From NCBI RefSeq assembly GCF_016055185.1, contig NZ_JAECVR010000008.1, positions 1-64,000 on the forward strand: a stretch of DNA of 64,000 nt, written 5' to 3'. The stretch's first letter is position 1; every line of letters starts with the position of its first letter. This document shows positions 55,049 through 64,000 of this stretch, one piece after another. This stretch comes from Paenactinomyces guangxiensis (lineage in GTDB: Bacteria > Bacillota > Bacilli > Thermoactinomycetales > Thermoactinomycetaceae). The position numbers and the translations under genes were made by a program. Below the pieces are notes generated by a model. The model was not told the origin of the DNA, searched no databases, and saw only the letters and a list, made by a program, of their open reading frames with translations.

Positions 55049-56427
55049 TTCCGCTTCCCCCGGATTATTTGGAACAGATGAAGCGGCTGCTTGGAAGCGA
55101 ATATTCCGCATTCATTCGTACATATGAGCAGCCGCCTACCCGTGCATTGCGTGTCAATACATTGAAGATCACCCCTGAAGAGCTGAAAGAACGGGTTCCT
55201 TTTCATCTCAATCCTATCCCCTGGTGCAAAGAAGCCTTTTATTACGAGCACGACCTGGACCGTCCAGGCAAACATGTCTACCATGCGGCAGGATTGTACT
55301 ATATCCAGGATGCCAGTGCCATGGCCCCCGCAGAAGCGCTGGAACCGCAACCGGGTGAAAAAGTATTGGACCTCTGTGCCGCCCCCGGCGGGAAAACAAC
55401 ACAAATCGCCGCTGCGATGAGGGGAGAAGGGCTTTTGGTTGCCAATGAAATTGATGGAAAACGAATCAAAGCGTTAGTGGAAAACCTGGAGCGATGCGGG
55501 GTAACCAATGCGGTTGTACTGAACGAAAATCCGATCCGCCTTACTGCTCGTTTTGCCGGATTTTTTGATCGTATCCTTATCGATGCTCCCTGTTCGGGAG
55601 AAGGAATGTTTCGCAAAGATAATGATGCCTGTGAGCGCTGGAGTCTGCGGGCAGTCGAGAAGTGCGGGGATCTGCAACTGGAAATTCTGACGTCCGCTGC
55701 TCCGATGCTGCGGCCCGGCGGGCGGCTTGTTTACTCTACATGCACATTTAACCCCACAGAAAATGAATCTCTGATCGGGCGTTTTCTCAAACAGCATCCG
55801 GAGTTTCATCTGATTCCCGTTCCCCAGGCGATTCATTACCAGCCGGGAAGACCCGACTGGATGGACGCTCCCCAGGAGAAGCTGACACAGGCGGCCCGGC
55901 TCTGGCCCCACCATTTGCACGGGGAAGGGCATTTTGTCGCTGTCCTTGAAAAAGGAGAAGCAGCAGAAGGAACAAAACAACGTCCGGGAAAGTTCCCCCC
56001 GGTTCATGCAGAAGCTGTCAAGCAACTGCGGCAATTTACAAAACAGACTTATGCCAAACATCAATTTGAAGGGCCGCTGACCCTATATGGCGAACATCTC
56101 TATCAAGTGCCGGAAAAACTTCCCTCTCTCAAAGGGCTGAAAGTTGAAAGACCGGGAAGATACCTGGGACAGGTGAAAAAAGGACGTTTTGTCCCCTCCC
56201 ATGCGTTAGCCTTATCAAGCAGGGCGGAATGGCTTCAGCAGACGATCAACTTCAGTCCGGAAGATCCACAGCTGTTGCTGTATCTGCAAGGAGAAGCATT
56301 GCCTGTTGATATGGCCGGGGGATGGACATTGGTTACCGTTGACCAATTTCCTCTCGGTTGGGGCAAAAGCTCCGGCGGACTGTTGAAAAATCATTATCCC
56401 AAGTGGCTCCGCCGGGATAAATACTGA
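55045..56427 (+). CDS. rsmF: RsmF-type rRNA cytosine-C5 methyltransferase
   Basis: A 460-residue protein. The NOL1/NOP2/Sun methyltransferase core (residues 1-300) has [39 protein letters not shown] (S-adenosylmethionine site), [20 protein letters not shown] with one catalytic Cys, and [14 protein letters not shown] with the other. A C-terminal RNA-binding extension (residues 305-460) of the RsmF/YebU type includes [12 protein letters not shown] and [20 protein letters not shown]. It should methylate a cytosine in 16S rRNA. It is translationally coupled to the upstream flavoprotein gene. Confidence 0.9.
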   Translation: MIPLPPDYLEQMKRLLGSEYSAFIRTYEQPPTRALRVNTLKITPEELKERVPFHLNPIPWCKEAFYYEHDLDRPGKHVYHAAGLYYIQDASAMAPAEALEPQPGEKVLDLCAAPGGKTTQIAAAMRGEGLLVANEIDGKRIKALVENLERCGVTNAVVLNENPIRLTARFAGFFDRILIDAPCSGEGMFRKDNDACERWSLRAVEKCGDLQLEILTSAAPMLRPGGRLVYSTCTFNPTENESLIGRFLKQHPEFHLIPVPQAIHYQPGRPDWMDAPQEKLTQAARLWPHHLHGEGHFVAVLEKGEAAEGTKQRPGKFPPVHAEAVKQLRQFTKQTYAKHQFEGPLTLYGEHLYQVPEKLPSLKGLKVERPGRYLGQVKKGRFVPSHALALSSRAEWLQQTINFSPEDPQLLLYLQGEALPVDMAGGWTLVTVDQFPLGWGKSSGGLLKNHYPKWLRRDKY

Positions 56428-56457
56428 TACATGCGATGATCATTTTTCATTATAAAA

Positions 56458-56497
56458 AGCGGATTCCTGCTGCATGACGCAGTTGGAATCCACTTTT
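56458..56497 (+). terminator. Terminator after rsmF
   Basis: AAGCGGATTCC pairs with GGAATCCACTT with one mismatch, around a stem-loop centre, and is followed by TTTTTT. Confidence 0.8.
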
Positions 56498-56568
56498 TTC
56501 TTTCTCTTTTACATCTTACTGACTTACCAATGAGGGGAAACAAATGACGGTATATACCTGCTGAATGA

Positions 56569-57777
56569 TTAAATCCCAAACTTTTTAGCGGTTTGGCTGA
56601 GGTCACCGCATTCTCTCATCTCATTGCGGCGGGCTTTCCAGTAGAGGAAACAGGAAACCAGCACAAACAGGATCGTTGAAAGAAACATTCCCCTGTACCC
56701 AAGCCAATTTACGACAAATCCTAACAAAAAAGAACCCAGACCAATGCCTGCATCAATGGCGATAAAAAAGGTAGCTGTTGCAGCACCACGGCATTGTGCG
56801 GGTACACATTGAATCACCAGCGCTTGCAAACATGGCTGAATACCGCCATATCCTATTCCGATCAGGGCACCTGCCAGATAAAACAAACCAGAATGATGAG
56901 CCAGTCCAAGACAGATCAGACCGGCGACATAACAAAGGATTCCCGGGTACACAACCAAATCAGAGCCCCTCTGATCAAACACTTTGCCGGAAATGATCCG
57001 GGAGGAGACAAGCGCGAGTGCATAAACAAAGTAAAATCCACCGGCCAGGTTGGGATCGCCAAGTTCCGAGGCATACAGGGAAATAAAGGAGACAATTCCG
57101 CCAAAAACGACAGCAAGACCCACTAAAGGGATCGAATATGGAAATGCAGCCGGTTCAATCATTTTTTTCCAATCAGACAATGAAAATCGACCAGCGACTT
57201 CTCTTTTTGCTCCCTGCTGCGGGTAACGAACCGACATAGAGCATAACAAGCCGGTAACAGCTAAAGCAAAACAAATAAAAAAGAGCCAACCGGAAGACAA
57301 TTTTTGAATAATCAATAACCCCGTAGCCGGCCCGGCAACCATCGCCAACATATTAAAGGTTCCATAATAGCCGAGCCCTTCACCCCGTCGCTGTGCCGGG
57401 ACAAGATCAACAGCTACAGTTCCCAGAGCGGTAGTTGATATCCCAAATGCCCCTCCATGGATTAAGCGAAGCAACAACAGCAAAACCAGTGTTGATACGA
57501 GGAAATACCCCGCTGATGCCAAAACAAATAAAGCCAGGGAATACAGGACCACTTTCCGGCGCCCTAATTGGTCCAGCATCATCCCGGCGTATGGCCGCAT
57601 GATCACTGATGCCACTGTAAACACGCCAATAATCAGTCCCACCTGCTTTTCTTTGGCATGAAGCTCTGCTACCATAAACAGCGGCAATGAAGATAATAAA
57701 ATAAAAAAGCTGGCAAACAAAAAAAAGTTTGCCAATGAGAGCATGATAAAATCTTTTGTCCAAATCTTTGTCGACAT
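56569..57777 (-). CDS. MFS transporter (drug-exporter type)
   Basis: A 402-residue protein with twelve predicted helices. The loop 2-3 motif RPYAGMMLDQLGRRKVVLY and the motif-C-like GPATGLLIIQ in helix 5 place it among the proton-driven exporters of the major facilitator superfamily. GAATATFFIAIDAGIGLGSF lies in helix 10-11. The cargo is unknown. It is transcribed toward rsmF and has no operon partner. Confidence 0.88.
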   Translation of the reverse strand: MSTKIWTKDFIMLSLANFFLFASFFILLSSLPLFMVAELHAKEKQVGLIIGVFTVASVIMRPYAGMMLDQLGRRKVVLYSLALFVLASAGYFLVSTLVLLLLLRLIHGGAFGISTTALGTVAVDLVPAQRRGEGLGYYGTFNMLAMVAGPATGLLIIQKLSSGWLFFICFALAVTGLLCSMSVRYPQQGAKREVAGRFSLSDWKKMIEPAAFPYSIPLVGLAVVFGGIVSFISLYASELGDPNLAGGFYFVYALALVSSRIISGKVFDQRGSDLVVYPGILCYVAGLICLGLAHHSGLFYLAGALIGIGYGGIQPCLQALVIQCVPAQCRGAATATFFIAIDAGIGLGSFLLGFVVNWLGYRGMFLSTILFVLVSCFLYWKARRNEMRECGDLSQTAKKFGI

Positions 57778-57871
57778 CCGCCATCCCTCTTCTATCTAAA
57801 ACTACTTTTCTATTATATTTCGACTCGCGAAAGAGTTTCAATACAAATTGATATGTAATGATCTTCACAAA

Positions 57872-57918
57872 AAACAGACTCACCCGAAGCGTTTCAGGGC
57901 TAGTCTGTGAGTTTGTTT
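57872..57918 (-). terminator. Hairpin upstream of the MFS gene
   Basis: AAACAGACTCAC (57872-57883) pairs with GTGAGTTTGTTT (57907-57918), one G-T pair. On the minus strand it ends in TTTTTTG. It may end read-through from the operon at 58320 or act as a leader structure of the MFS gene. Confidence 0.55.
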
Positions 57919-58045
57919 ATCTCTCATTCTTTATATTTATTCTAAACACTCACTCAAACTGTTTTTTCGCTATTGGCAAGCAAAAAACATAGAACAGGCT
58001 ATTCTGTTCATATACTTTTACTAACTTAAGCAAAGGGGGGATCCC

Positions 58046-58279
58046 ATGAGCAATCATTCGGATGATAAAAAGCCAGCCTGGCCGAAATATTTACCCTATA
58101 CACCGATTGCCATGGGGATGATTCAGCCGGAATGGATGTATATGAGCCACTTTTTTGAAGAGGATGACGAAGAAGAAGGGGACCCGGCAATAGCCTCCGT
58201 TCCACAAGTACGGCCGGCATCTGCCAGGGTCCAGCATGAAATTCAGATTAATTTTCGCCCCAGAAGTTCACCAAAATAA
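58046..58279 (+). CDS. Small acidic protein of unknown function
   Basis: A 77-residue protein with a strong AAAGGGGGG ribosome binding site. It has a Pro/Trp/Tyr/Met-rich N-terminal half (KPAWPKYLPYTPIAMGMIQP), an acidic run EEDDEEEGD, and a basic C-terminus. No signal peptide, membrane helix or known domain is seen. The composition recalls small spore-associated proteins, but nothing proves this. Confidence 0.65.
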   Translation: MSNHSDDKKPAWPKYLPYTPIAMGMIQPEWMYMSHFFEEDDEEEGDPAIASVPQVRPASARVQHEIQINFRPRSSPK

Positions 58280-58319
58280 TAAAAAATCCGATCTTTTGCT
58301 CAATAGATTGTTTCTTCAT

Positions 58320-59684
58320 TTAGTCCAACATTCTCATCGCTGAAAACTCTTCCTCAATCGGGCGGATTTTCTTGCTTCCCCGCACAAAATAATAAAGAAC
58401 CGCCAGTCCGTAGATACCGAGGATCACAGCAATTAAAGGAATTTTCCACCCCAACAGCGGCAAGGAGGCTGTCAGTACACTGTATTTTACAACACTGAAC
58501 AACGAGAGCAGGCCGAGCAAAAAAGCAATTCCCGGTACCACAGGATAATATACTTTAAACGGCCGTTCCAGATCGGGCTCTTTCTTGCGCAACAGAAAAA
58601 GTGAGACCATGCTGAGACAATACATGAGCACCGCCCCGAAGACGGAGAGGATGATTAAGGCACTGGCAAACTCGGCAGAAGCGGCACAGACAACCCCAAT
58701 GCTTCCCGGAACGATCAAGCCCCAGTGAGGAATTTTGCGGCGATTGAGGCGGGATAGAAACTGCGGCAGATAACCGGCCCGCGATAAAGCAAATGTCTGG
58801 CGGGAATATCCGATAATAATTCCGTGCAAACTGGCAATTAACCCAGCCAGACCAATAACCGCAACGATTGAGGGGATCAGAGCCCCTTCCCCATACACAT
58901 TTTCCAGGGCTTGAGGGAGAGGGTAATCAGCCGGTTTTCCGGTTCCGCCGCCTAAACCGGCCGTGATGAAAAGGGTCCCAACTGTACAGAGAGCCAGTGT
59001 TAAAATCCCGGAAATAAATCCTTTGGGAATATCTCTTTTCGGATTTTCAACTTCTTCGGCAGCCATCGCTCCCCCCTCTACAGCCAGGTAAAACCAGATG
59101 GCAAAAGGAATTGCTGCAAAAACTCCCGACCAGCCGCTTACAAAGGATTGTTGCTGCACAATATTTTCCCATTCCACATGGGGAGCCCCCGCCCCCACAT
59201 AGATCGCCAAACCGATCAAGGCCAATAGGGTGGCGATCATTTCAACCAGGGCTGCTCCTTTAATACCGATCAAATTCACAAATATAAACAGAATGAAGAC
59301 CGTCACAGTCGCATAAATAGCAGGAACTGCGGGAATCAGAAAATGAATATATGCACCTGTGGCCACTGCAATGGCCGGGGGCGCAAAAACAAATTCAAAC
59401 AGGACGGCAATCCCCGTCAGATATCCCATGAACGGTCCCATCGCCCGCCTCGCATACGCAGATGGTCCCCCTGCATGGGGGATGGAGGTGGAGAGTTCCG
59501 AGTAACTGAAAATAAATGTGGTGTAAAACACAGTGATGAGCAAAGCGGCAATGGCTAACCCGATCGTTCCTCCCTGTTCAAAACCGTAGTTCCAGCCAAA
59601 ATACTGACCTGATATCACCATTCCCACTGTAATCGCCCAAAGGTGAATCGGCTTTAATGCTTTTTTCAGATCTTTGTCAGTCAC
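58320..59684 (-). CDS. eat: APC-family permease, ethanolamine-permease type
   Basis: A 454-residue protein with twelve membrane helices. The start LKPIHLWAITVGMVISGQYF GWNYGF is characteristic of the ethanolamine permease subgroup of the amino acid-polyamine-organocation family. SELSTSIPHAGGPSAYARRA, WFYLAVEGGAMAAEEVENPK and GYSRQTFALSRAGYLPQFL follow the same pattern. It should import ethanolamine or a similar amine with protons. It is last in the operon with the gamma-glutamyl ligase, dehydrogenases and hydrolase, which supports an amine substrate. Confidence 0.87.
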   Translation of the reverse strand: MTDKDLKKALKPIHLWAITVGMVISGQYFGWNYGFEQGGTIGLAIAALLITVFYTTFIFSYSELSTSIPHAGGPSAYARRAMGPFMGYLTGIAVLFEFVFAPPAIAVATGAYIHFLIPAVPAIYATVTVFILFIFVNLIGIKGAALVEMIATLLALIGLAIYVGAGAPHVEWENIVQQQSFVSGWSGVFAAIPFAIWFYLAVEGGAMAAEEVENPKRDIPKGFISGILTLALCTVGTLFITAGLGGGTGKPADYPLPQALENVYGEGALIPSIVAVIGLAGLIASLHGIIIGYSRQTFALSRAGYLPQFLSRLNRRKIPHWGLIVPGSIGVVCAASAEFASALIILSVFGAVLMYCLSMVSLFLLRKKEPDLERPFKVYYPVVPGIAFLLGLLSLFSVVKYSVLTASLPLLGWKIPLIAVILGIYGLAVLYYFVRGSKKIRPIEEEFSAMRMLD

Positions 59685-59741
59685 AGGTTTTCACCTCTTG
59701 ATGAAATGGTTGCGACACAGCCTCTTCAGTTTGAAATCATT

Positions 59742-60509
59742 TTAAAAATAATTGCAGGTAATCCCTCCGTCCACATGAATAATAGAACCATTTGTCCAGT
59801 CAGACTCATCAGAAGCCAGATAGATGGCACAATGGACGATATCTTCCGGTTTTCCAAACCGGCCGCTGGGTTGCCGGCTGAGCCGAACATGACGGGCTTC
59901 TTCATCTTTGACCAGCCATTCCGTCAGTAATGGAGTTTCAATAGGTCCGGGGCAAATCGCGTTGCTGCGGATTCCCCTGGGGCGAAACTGTATCGCCAGA
60001 GACTTTGTCAGAGAGACAACTGCTCCTTTGGACGCGGTATAAGCATCTTGAGGAACACTGCATCCCATGAAAGCAACAAAAGAAGCAATATTGATAATAG
60101 AACCTTTCTGGCGTTTCATCATCTCAGGAATCACATATTTACACATCAGGAAAATCCCTTTCACATTCACATCCCATACACGGTCCCATACCTCAACAGA
60201 TGTATTGATGACTGAAACATCATCGGGAGGCATAATTCCGGCATTGTTATAAAGGACATCGATTTTCCCGAACGTTTGCACTGTTTTTTCGATTGCACTT
60301 TTTACACTTTTCTCATCAGCCACATTACAGCGAATAAATTCGGCACTTCCCCCTGCTTTCCGTATTTGCAGGGCTGTTTCCCGTCCGGCTTCTTCGTTTA
60401 GCTCCAGAACCGCCACTTTCCCCCCTTCCCGGGCAAACATCTCTGCCGCCACTTGCCCCATACCGCTTCCGGCACCTGTAATCACGCAAACTTTATTTTG
60501 TAATCGCAT
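59742..60509 (-). CDS. Short-chain dehydrogenase/reductase
   Basis: A 255-residue classical SDR. Cofactor motif VITGAGSGMGQ (residues 9-19), NNAGIM, and catalytic Ser in NIASFVAFMG with YTASK (Tyr and Lys at about 156 and 160), then CPGPIETPL. LNEE after the second strand, with an acidic end, favours NAD. It lies between the permease and the glutamine-synthetase-like gene. In a pathway through gamma-glutamyl-ethanolamide it could oxidise the alcohol to the aldehyde; this is inference from position and chemistry. Confidence 0.88.
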   Translation of the reverse strand: MRLQNKVCVITGAGSGMGQVAAEMFAREGGKVAVLELNEEAGRETALQIRKAGGSAEFIRCNVADEKSVKSAIEKTVQTFGKIDVLYNNAGIMPPDDVSVINTSVEVWDRVWDVNVKGIFLMCKYVIPEMMKRQKGSIINIASFVAFMGCSVPQDAYTASKGAVVSLTKSLAIQFRPRGIRSNAICPGPIETPLLTEWLVKDEEARHVRLSRQPSGRFGKPEDIVHCAIYLASDESDWTNGSIIHVDGGITCNYF

Positions 60510-60527
60510 GTGTATCCCCCGTTTCTT

Positions 60528-61916
60528 TTATCCCTGTTCAAAATAGCGGGCCCGTTCCCAGGAGGTAACCACTCGGTCATATGCTTGCTGCTCCACTCTT
60601 GCCGTATGTTCATAGTGGTTGGCAACAGCCTCTCCCAATAGCTTTTTTACTGTTTCACTATTTGACCACCAATCAATCGCTTCATACATATACCGCGGGA
60701 TTTGTGTGACTTTTTTGGCCCCGTAGGCGTTGCCCTTAAACTCCGCAGGAGGTTCAATTTGTTGTTCAATTCCCTCCAAACCGGCCGCGATCATCGCCGC
60801 ATATGCAAGATAAGGATTTATATCTGCCCCGGTAATCCGATTTTCAAACCGTAAATTTTGTTTGTCTCCGACAATCCGAAATCCGGCGGAACGGTTGTCG
60901 CGGCTCCATACAATGGAAATAGGCGCCCAGCTGTCCGGAGCAAAACGTTTATATGAATTGACATTGGGAGCAAAAAAGAGGGTGAAATCAGGGGTAAACT
61001 TCATGACACCTCCCAGGAAATGGCGCATTTTTTCCGACATGTGGTACAGTTCAGACTGTGCATCGTAAAACAGATTTTGTTGCTGTTCAAGATCCCATAA
61101 GCTGACATGGATATGCCCGCTGGAACCGGTCCAGCGATGGTCCGGTTTGGCCATAAAAGTAACCGAGTAACCGTCTTGGATGCTGATCTCCTTAATTCCA
61201 TGTTTAAACATCACATGCCTGTCAGCTGAGGTTAACGCATCTGCATACCTGATGTTTACTTCATGCTGCCCGATCCAGGCTTCCCCTTTTGAAGCTTCAA
61301 TCGGAATTCCGGATTGGGTCATGTAGTTGCGGAATTTAGAATAGACGGGCTCATTTCTCGTCGCTTGCAGAAGGTTGTAGTCCTCATTATAATGACCGGC
61401 AGGGCGCATAGCTTCATAGCCCTTCTCATGAATCTCTTCATATGTGTCTTTAAATAAATAAAATTCCAGTTCACTGGCCATGCACAAACGGTAGCCCATA
61501 TCCTCCGCACGTTGAATTTGCTTTTTCAAAATGCTGCGTGGAGCGATCTCAATGAGCTCTCCAGTTTTTTCATCTACCACATCTGCAAGTACCATTGCTG
61601 TTTTTTCCAGCCACGGAATCACCCGCAGTGTTGACCAATCAGGCCGGGCAGTCCAATCTCCATATCCGTTCGCCCAGTTCATATGCAGGTATCCGGCCGG
61701 GGTGTTCATCTCCATATCGGTACCTAACAAATAGTTGCAAAAATGAGTCCCATGCTCTAGCCCGTTCTGTAAAAAGTACTCCGCGGTCAGCCGTTTCCCC
61801 ATCAGGCGCCCCTGCATATCACAAATGGCGATGATGACAGTGGTGATTTTTCCGTCGCGAATCGCCTCTGCCAATTCGTTTTTGCACAATATACCGGTTT
61901 CAGCTTGTCCGCCCAT
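60528..61916 (-). CDS. Glutamine synthetase-like gamma-glutamyl-amine ligase
   Basis: A 462-residue type I glutamine synthetase relative. The N-terminal beta-grasp has ICDMQGRLMGKRL. The catalytic domain has ASELEFYLF (metal Glu), GQHEVNIRYADAL, SSGHIHVSLWD, NSYKRFAPDSWAP and RFENRITGADINPYLAYAAM. It lacks the adenylylation-type C-terminus and belongs to the group containing PuuA and Streptomyces GlnA3/GlnA4, which ligate glutamate to polyamines or ethanolamine. Linkage to an ethanolamine-type permease favours ethanolamine. The start at 61916 is 27 bases after the aldehyde dehydrogenase. Confidence 0.85.
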   Translation of the reverse strand: MGGQAETGILCKNELAEAIRDGKITTVIIAICDMQGRLMGKRLTAEYFLQNGLEHGTHFCNYLLGTDMEMNTPAGYLHMNWANGYGDWTARPDWSTLRVIPWLEKTAMVLADVVDEKTGELIEIAPRSILKKQIQRAEDMGYRLCMASELEFYLFKDTYEEIHEKGYEAMRPAGHYNEDYNLLQATRNEPVYSKFRNYMTQSGIPIEASKGEAWIGQHEVNIRYADALTSADRHVMFKHGIKEISIQDGYSVTFMAKPDHRWTGSSGHIHVSLWDLEQQQNLFYDAQSELYHMSEKMRHFLGGVMKFTPDFTLFFAPNVNSYKRFAPDSWAPISIVWSRDNRSAGFRIVGDKQNLRFENRITGADINPYLAYAAMIAAGLEGIEQQIEPPAEFKGNAYGAKKVTQIPRYMYEAIDWWSNSETVKKLLGEAVANHYEHTARVEQQAYDRVVTSWERARYFEQG

Positions 61917-61943
61917 GAATAAGTCCCTCCCATAGATGTGTTT

Positions 61944-63398
61944 TTAATTAAGCACCATGGAAATATATTTAAGTTCCAAAAACTCTTCCAATCCATGGTG
62001 TCCGCCCTCTCTTCCGATTCCGCTCTCTTTCATGCCGCCAAAGGGAGCCTGGGGAACACTGAGGGAAGTCCCGTTCACTCCAATCATCCCAAACTCTAAA
62101 GCTTCACTGACCCGATGGACCCTGCCCAAATCTCTGGTAAACAGGTAAGCCGCCAATCCGTAACGGGTTTGATTGCAACGTTTCACAACCTCATCTTCAT
62201 TGGCAAAACTGAGGATGGGCGCAACCGGGCCGAATACTTCTTCTTTCGTCAGATTCATTCCGTCATCCACTCCGGTTAATACTGTAGGTGCGTAAAACGT
62301 TCCATGCTGATACACCCCGTCCGTCAGAGCGTGCCCCCCGAGTAAAACTTGTGCCCCTTTCGCAATGGCATCCTGAACCAGTGAATCCACTTTTTTTCGT
62401 GCACTTTCATTGATTAACGGCCCTACCTGTGTACCCTGTTCACTTCCGTCTCCCACTTTTAACTGCCGTGCCCGTTCCACTATTTTTTCACTCAAAGATT
62501 GGGCAATCTCTTGATGGGCATATATCAGGTTGATTCCGTTACACATTTGACCGCAATTCTCAAATTTGTTGTCTACAATGGCCGCAGCAGCTTGATCCGG
62601 ATCAGCATCCGCAAACACGATAGCCGGAGCGTTTCCGCCAAGTTCCAATGAGACTCGTTTCACATGGTAAGCCGCCCTGCGCATTAACTTTTTCCCTACT
62701 TCAGTGGAACCGGTAAAGGAAATTTTCCGCACTCTTTCATCCGCCATCCATGCATTTCCAATCTTTGATGCTTCCCCGGTTACAAGGTTGGCTGCTCCGC
62801 CCGGGAGTCCGGTTTCCATCAGAAGATCAAACAGCGCAATGGCAATGAGAGGTGTTTCTTTGGCCGGCTTTAATACTACAGTGCATCCGGCCGCCAGTGC
62901 CGGTGCTGCCTTGCGCGTCACCATCGCCGCCGGATAATTCCAGGGGGTGATCAAAGCTGCTACACCCACAGGCTGCCGCAAAACACTGATGCGCTGATTG
63001 GGTCGGGAAGCAGGTATGATTTCCCCGTAAACACGTTTCGCTTCTTCGGCATACCATGCCACAAACTCTGCGGCACCTTCAATTTCTCCCCTGGCTTCGG
63101 CAATCGGCTTTCCCTGTTCGACAGATAAGAGAGCGGCTAGTTCCGTCCGATGGTTCAGTATTTTATCTGCCCATGCCTGCAAATAAACGGATCTTTCTTT
63201 GGCCGGACGGCCCGCCCAATCCGGAAATGCCTTCCAGGCCGCTTCCACTGCATGATGTGCCAGTTCTTCCCCGCCACAGGGAACTTTGCCGATGACCTGC
63301 CCCGTTGCCGGGTTTATCACCTCTATCGTTTGATTTAAAGTGCCTTTTTCTCCGTTAATCCAATATCTGTTAAAATTGCCCCATTTTTTCACACTCAC
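61944..63398 (-). CDS. Aldehyde dehydrogenase, SSADH-like but with altered substrate site
   Basis: A 484-residue NAD(P)-dependent aldehyde dehydrogenase. It has ITPWNYPAAMVTRKAAPALA, SFTGSTEVGKKLM, the catalytic Glu in VSLELGGNAP (about residue 255) and the catalytic Cys in KFENCGQMC (about residue 289), then EEVFGPVAPI and PFGGMKESGIGREGG. The residue six before the catalytic Cys is Glu, where succinate-semialdehyde dehydrogenases have the carboxylate-binding Arg. The start is GTG, overlapping the stop of the amide hydrolase. It would oxidise a gamma-glutamylated aldehyde in the proposed pathway. Confidence 0.88.
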   Translation of the reverse strand: MSVKKWGNFNRYWINGEKGTLNQTIEVINPATGQVIGKVPCGGEELAHHAVEAAWKAFPDWAGRPAKERSVYLQAWADKILNHRTELAALLSVEQGKPIAEARGEIEGAAEFVAWYAEEAKRVYGEIIPASRPNQRISVLRQPVGVAALITPWNYPAAMVTRKAAPALAAGCTVVLKPAKETPLIAIALFDLLMETGLPGGAANLVTGEASKIGNAWMADERVRKISFTGSTEVGKKLMRRAAYHVKRVSLELGGNAPAIVFADADPDQAAAAIVDNKFENCGQMCNGINLIYAHQEIAQSLSEKIVERARQLKVGDGSEQGTQVGPLINESARKKVDSLVQDAIAKGAQVLLGGHALTDGVYQHGTFYAPTVLTGVDDGMNLTKEEVFGPVAPILSFANEDEVVKRCNQTRYGLAAYLFTRDLGRVHRVSEALEFGMIGVNGTSLSVPQAPFGGMKESGIGREGGHHGLEEFLELKYISMVLN

Positions 63399-64000
63399 GA
63401 AATGTTCCCTCCTTTTTGGCAGATTTGTTTCATTAACCAGCGAAAGGGAAGCAATCCCTCCTTAAATTGCACCGCCATTGTTTCCGGGTGCCACTGAATA
63501 GCCAGTACATTCGGATAATCCGGATGAAAAATTCCCTCTATGATTCCGTCTTCAGCCACCGCTGTTATTTCCACCCCCTTTCCAAGTTCTTTGATCCCTT
63601 GGTGATGATAACTGTTGGTTTCTATTTCCTGTGCCCCAAAAATTTCCTTGAGACCGGGATGAATCAGCCGGACACGATGCGCCAGATACCAGCGGGGAGC
63701 CCGGTTAAACTGATGGGACAGCGTCTTTTCCCCCGCATCGGACAAATCCTTGTACAAGGTTCCTCCAAACAATACATTAAACAATTGCAAACCGCGACAA
63801 ATCGCCAGAACAGGTTTCCTTACCTGCAATGCCTCCTTAAGCAGCTCCAGTTCAAACCGGTCACGCTCCGGTGCCAGAGTCCAACAGTTCATATCCGGCC
63901 TTTCCCCATAGAGAGATGGATCAATATCCTCTCCTCCGCTTAAAATCAGGCCATCCAGCTTTTCCACAATCGTACGGCAGGACGAAGGTTTACCTACCGG
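63395..64000 (-). CDS. Gamma-glutamyl amide hydrolase (PuuD-like), 5' end cut by window edge
   Basis: A class I glutamine amidotransferase-like hydrolase; 201 codons are in the window and the frame is still open at the edge (PVGKPSSCRTIVEKLDGLIL). LSGGEDIDPSLYGE, the nucleophile elbow VLAICRGLQLFNVLFGGTLY with the catalytic Cys, and IQWHPETM with the catalytic His fit the gamma-glutamyl-GABA hydrolase family. It would release glutamate at the end of a gamma-glutamylation pathway. A GTG at 63967 is possible as a start but would cut off the family's N-terminus. Confidence 0.88.
   Translation of the reverse strand, partial: PVGKPSSCRTIVEKLDGLILSGGEDIDPSLYGERPDMNCWTLAPERDRFELELLKEALQVRKPVLAICRGLQLFNVLFGGTLYKDLSDAGEKTLSHQFNRAPRWYLAHRVRLIHPGLKEIFGAQEIETNSYHHQGIKELGKGVEITAVAEDGIIEGIFHPDYPNVLAIQWHPETMAVQFKEGLLPFRWLMKQICQKGGNIS

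Noticed and set aside
1..64000. CRISPR arrays, tRNA and rRNA genes
   Set aside because: I looked for regularly spaced repeats, CCA-ending cloverleaf genes and rRNA signatures and saw none in the window.

Overview
The window looks like chromosome of an endospore-forming member of the Bacillales, most probably a Thermoactinomycetaceae-type organism. Direct evidence for sporulation is a clear GerE regulator with a sigma-K-type promoter in front of it, and a SpoVAF-type germination protein. The family-level assignment is inference. The backbone keeps the Bacillus subtilis gene order lcfA-fadR-etfB-etfA-trxA ... uvrC ... lysC ... sdhCAB ... gerE, all on the minus strand. Blocks of other genes are inserted between these anchors, and fadB is missing.

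Region by region. 1-1440 is decayed DNA, with a group II intron domain V relic and an AIM24-family pseudogene. 1740-5520 holds a Cys-rich CWC protein, a CAP-domain secreted protein, a sulfite-oxidase-like molybdoenzyme, a luciferase-like flavin oxidoreductase and a frameshifted secreted protein. 5535-9453 holds a molybdoenzyme/cytochrome b pair, a two-component system and a small methionine-rich repeat lipoprotein, then gerE; a decayed copy of the gerE 3' end lies at 5535-5690. 9751-17877 carries an M24 peptidase, an alkaline-phosphatase-superfamily protein, an HExxH protein, a GNAT, class I fumarase and a YpuA-like protein. 17998-26121 is a scarred region: a broken IS1182-type transposase, a lipoprotein fragment, a CPBP protease, and an NRPS remnant (C-A-PCP-E-partial C, leucine-like code) with its type II thioesterase.

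26742-37436 holds sdhCAB, an oligopeptide ABC transporter with only one ATPase gene, and lysC. lysC has a lysine riboswitch, a leader terminator and an internal start for a beta subunit. 38001-44523 holds small proteins (YvzF-like, SCP2), a candidate small RNA, tatA, a phytoene-desaturase-type oxidoreductase, a TetR regulator, a DnaB_2-domain protein and uvrC. 44630-51921 holds two paralogous membrane proteins, trxA with a Rex-like operator, and the fatty-acid beta-oxidation group etfA, etfB, fadR and fadD with two FadR boxes. 52118-58279 holds spoVAF, a BaiN/HI0933-type flavoprotein, an RsmF-type methyltransferase, an MFS exporter and a small acidic protein.

The right edge (58320-64000, minus strand) is one operon: a gamma-glutamyl amide hydrolase cut by the window edge, an aldehyde dehydrogenase, a glutamine-synthetase-like ligase, a short-chain dehydrogenase and an ethanolamine-type permease. 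Together these would fit ethanolamine degradation through gamma-glutamylated intermediates. The two most interesting hypotheses are this operon and the methionine-rich lipoprotein next to a molybdoenzyme/cytochrome b/two-component set. The latter resembles a Gram-positive version of the proteobacterial MrpX/YedYZ hypochlorite-scavenging system.
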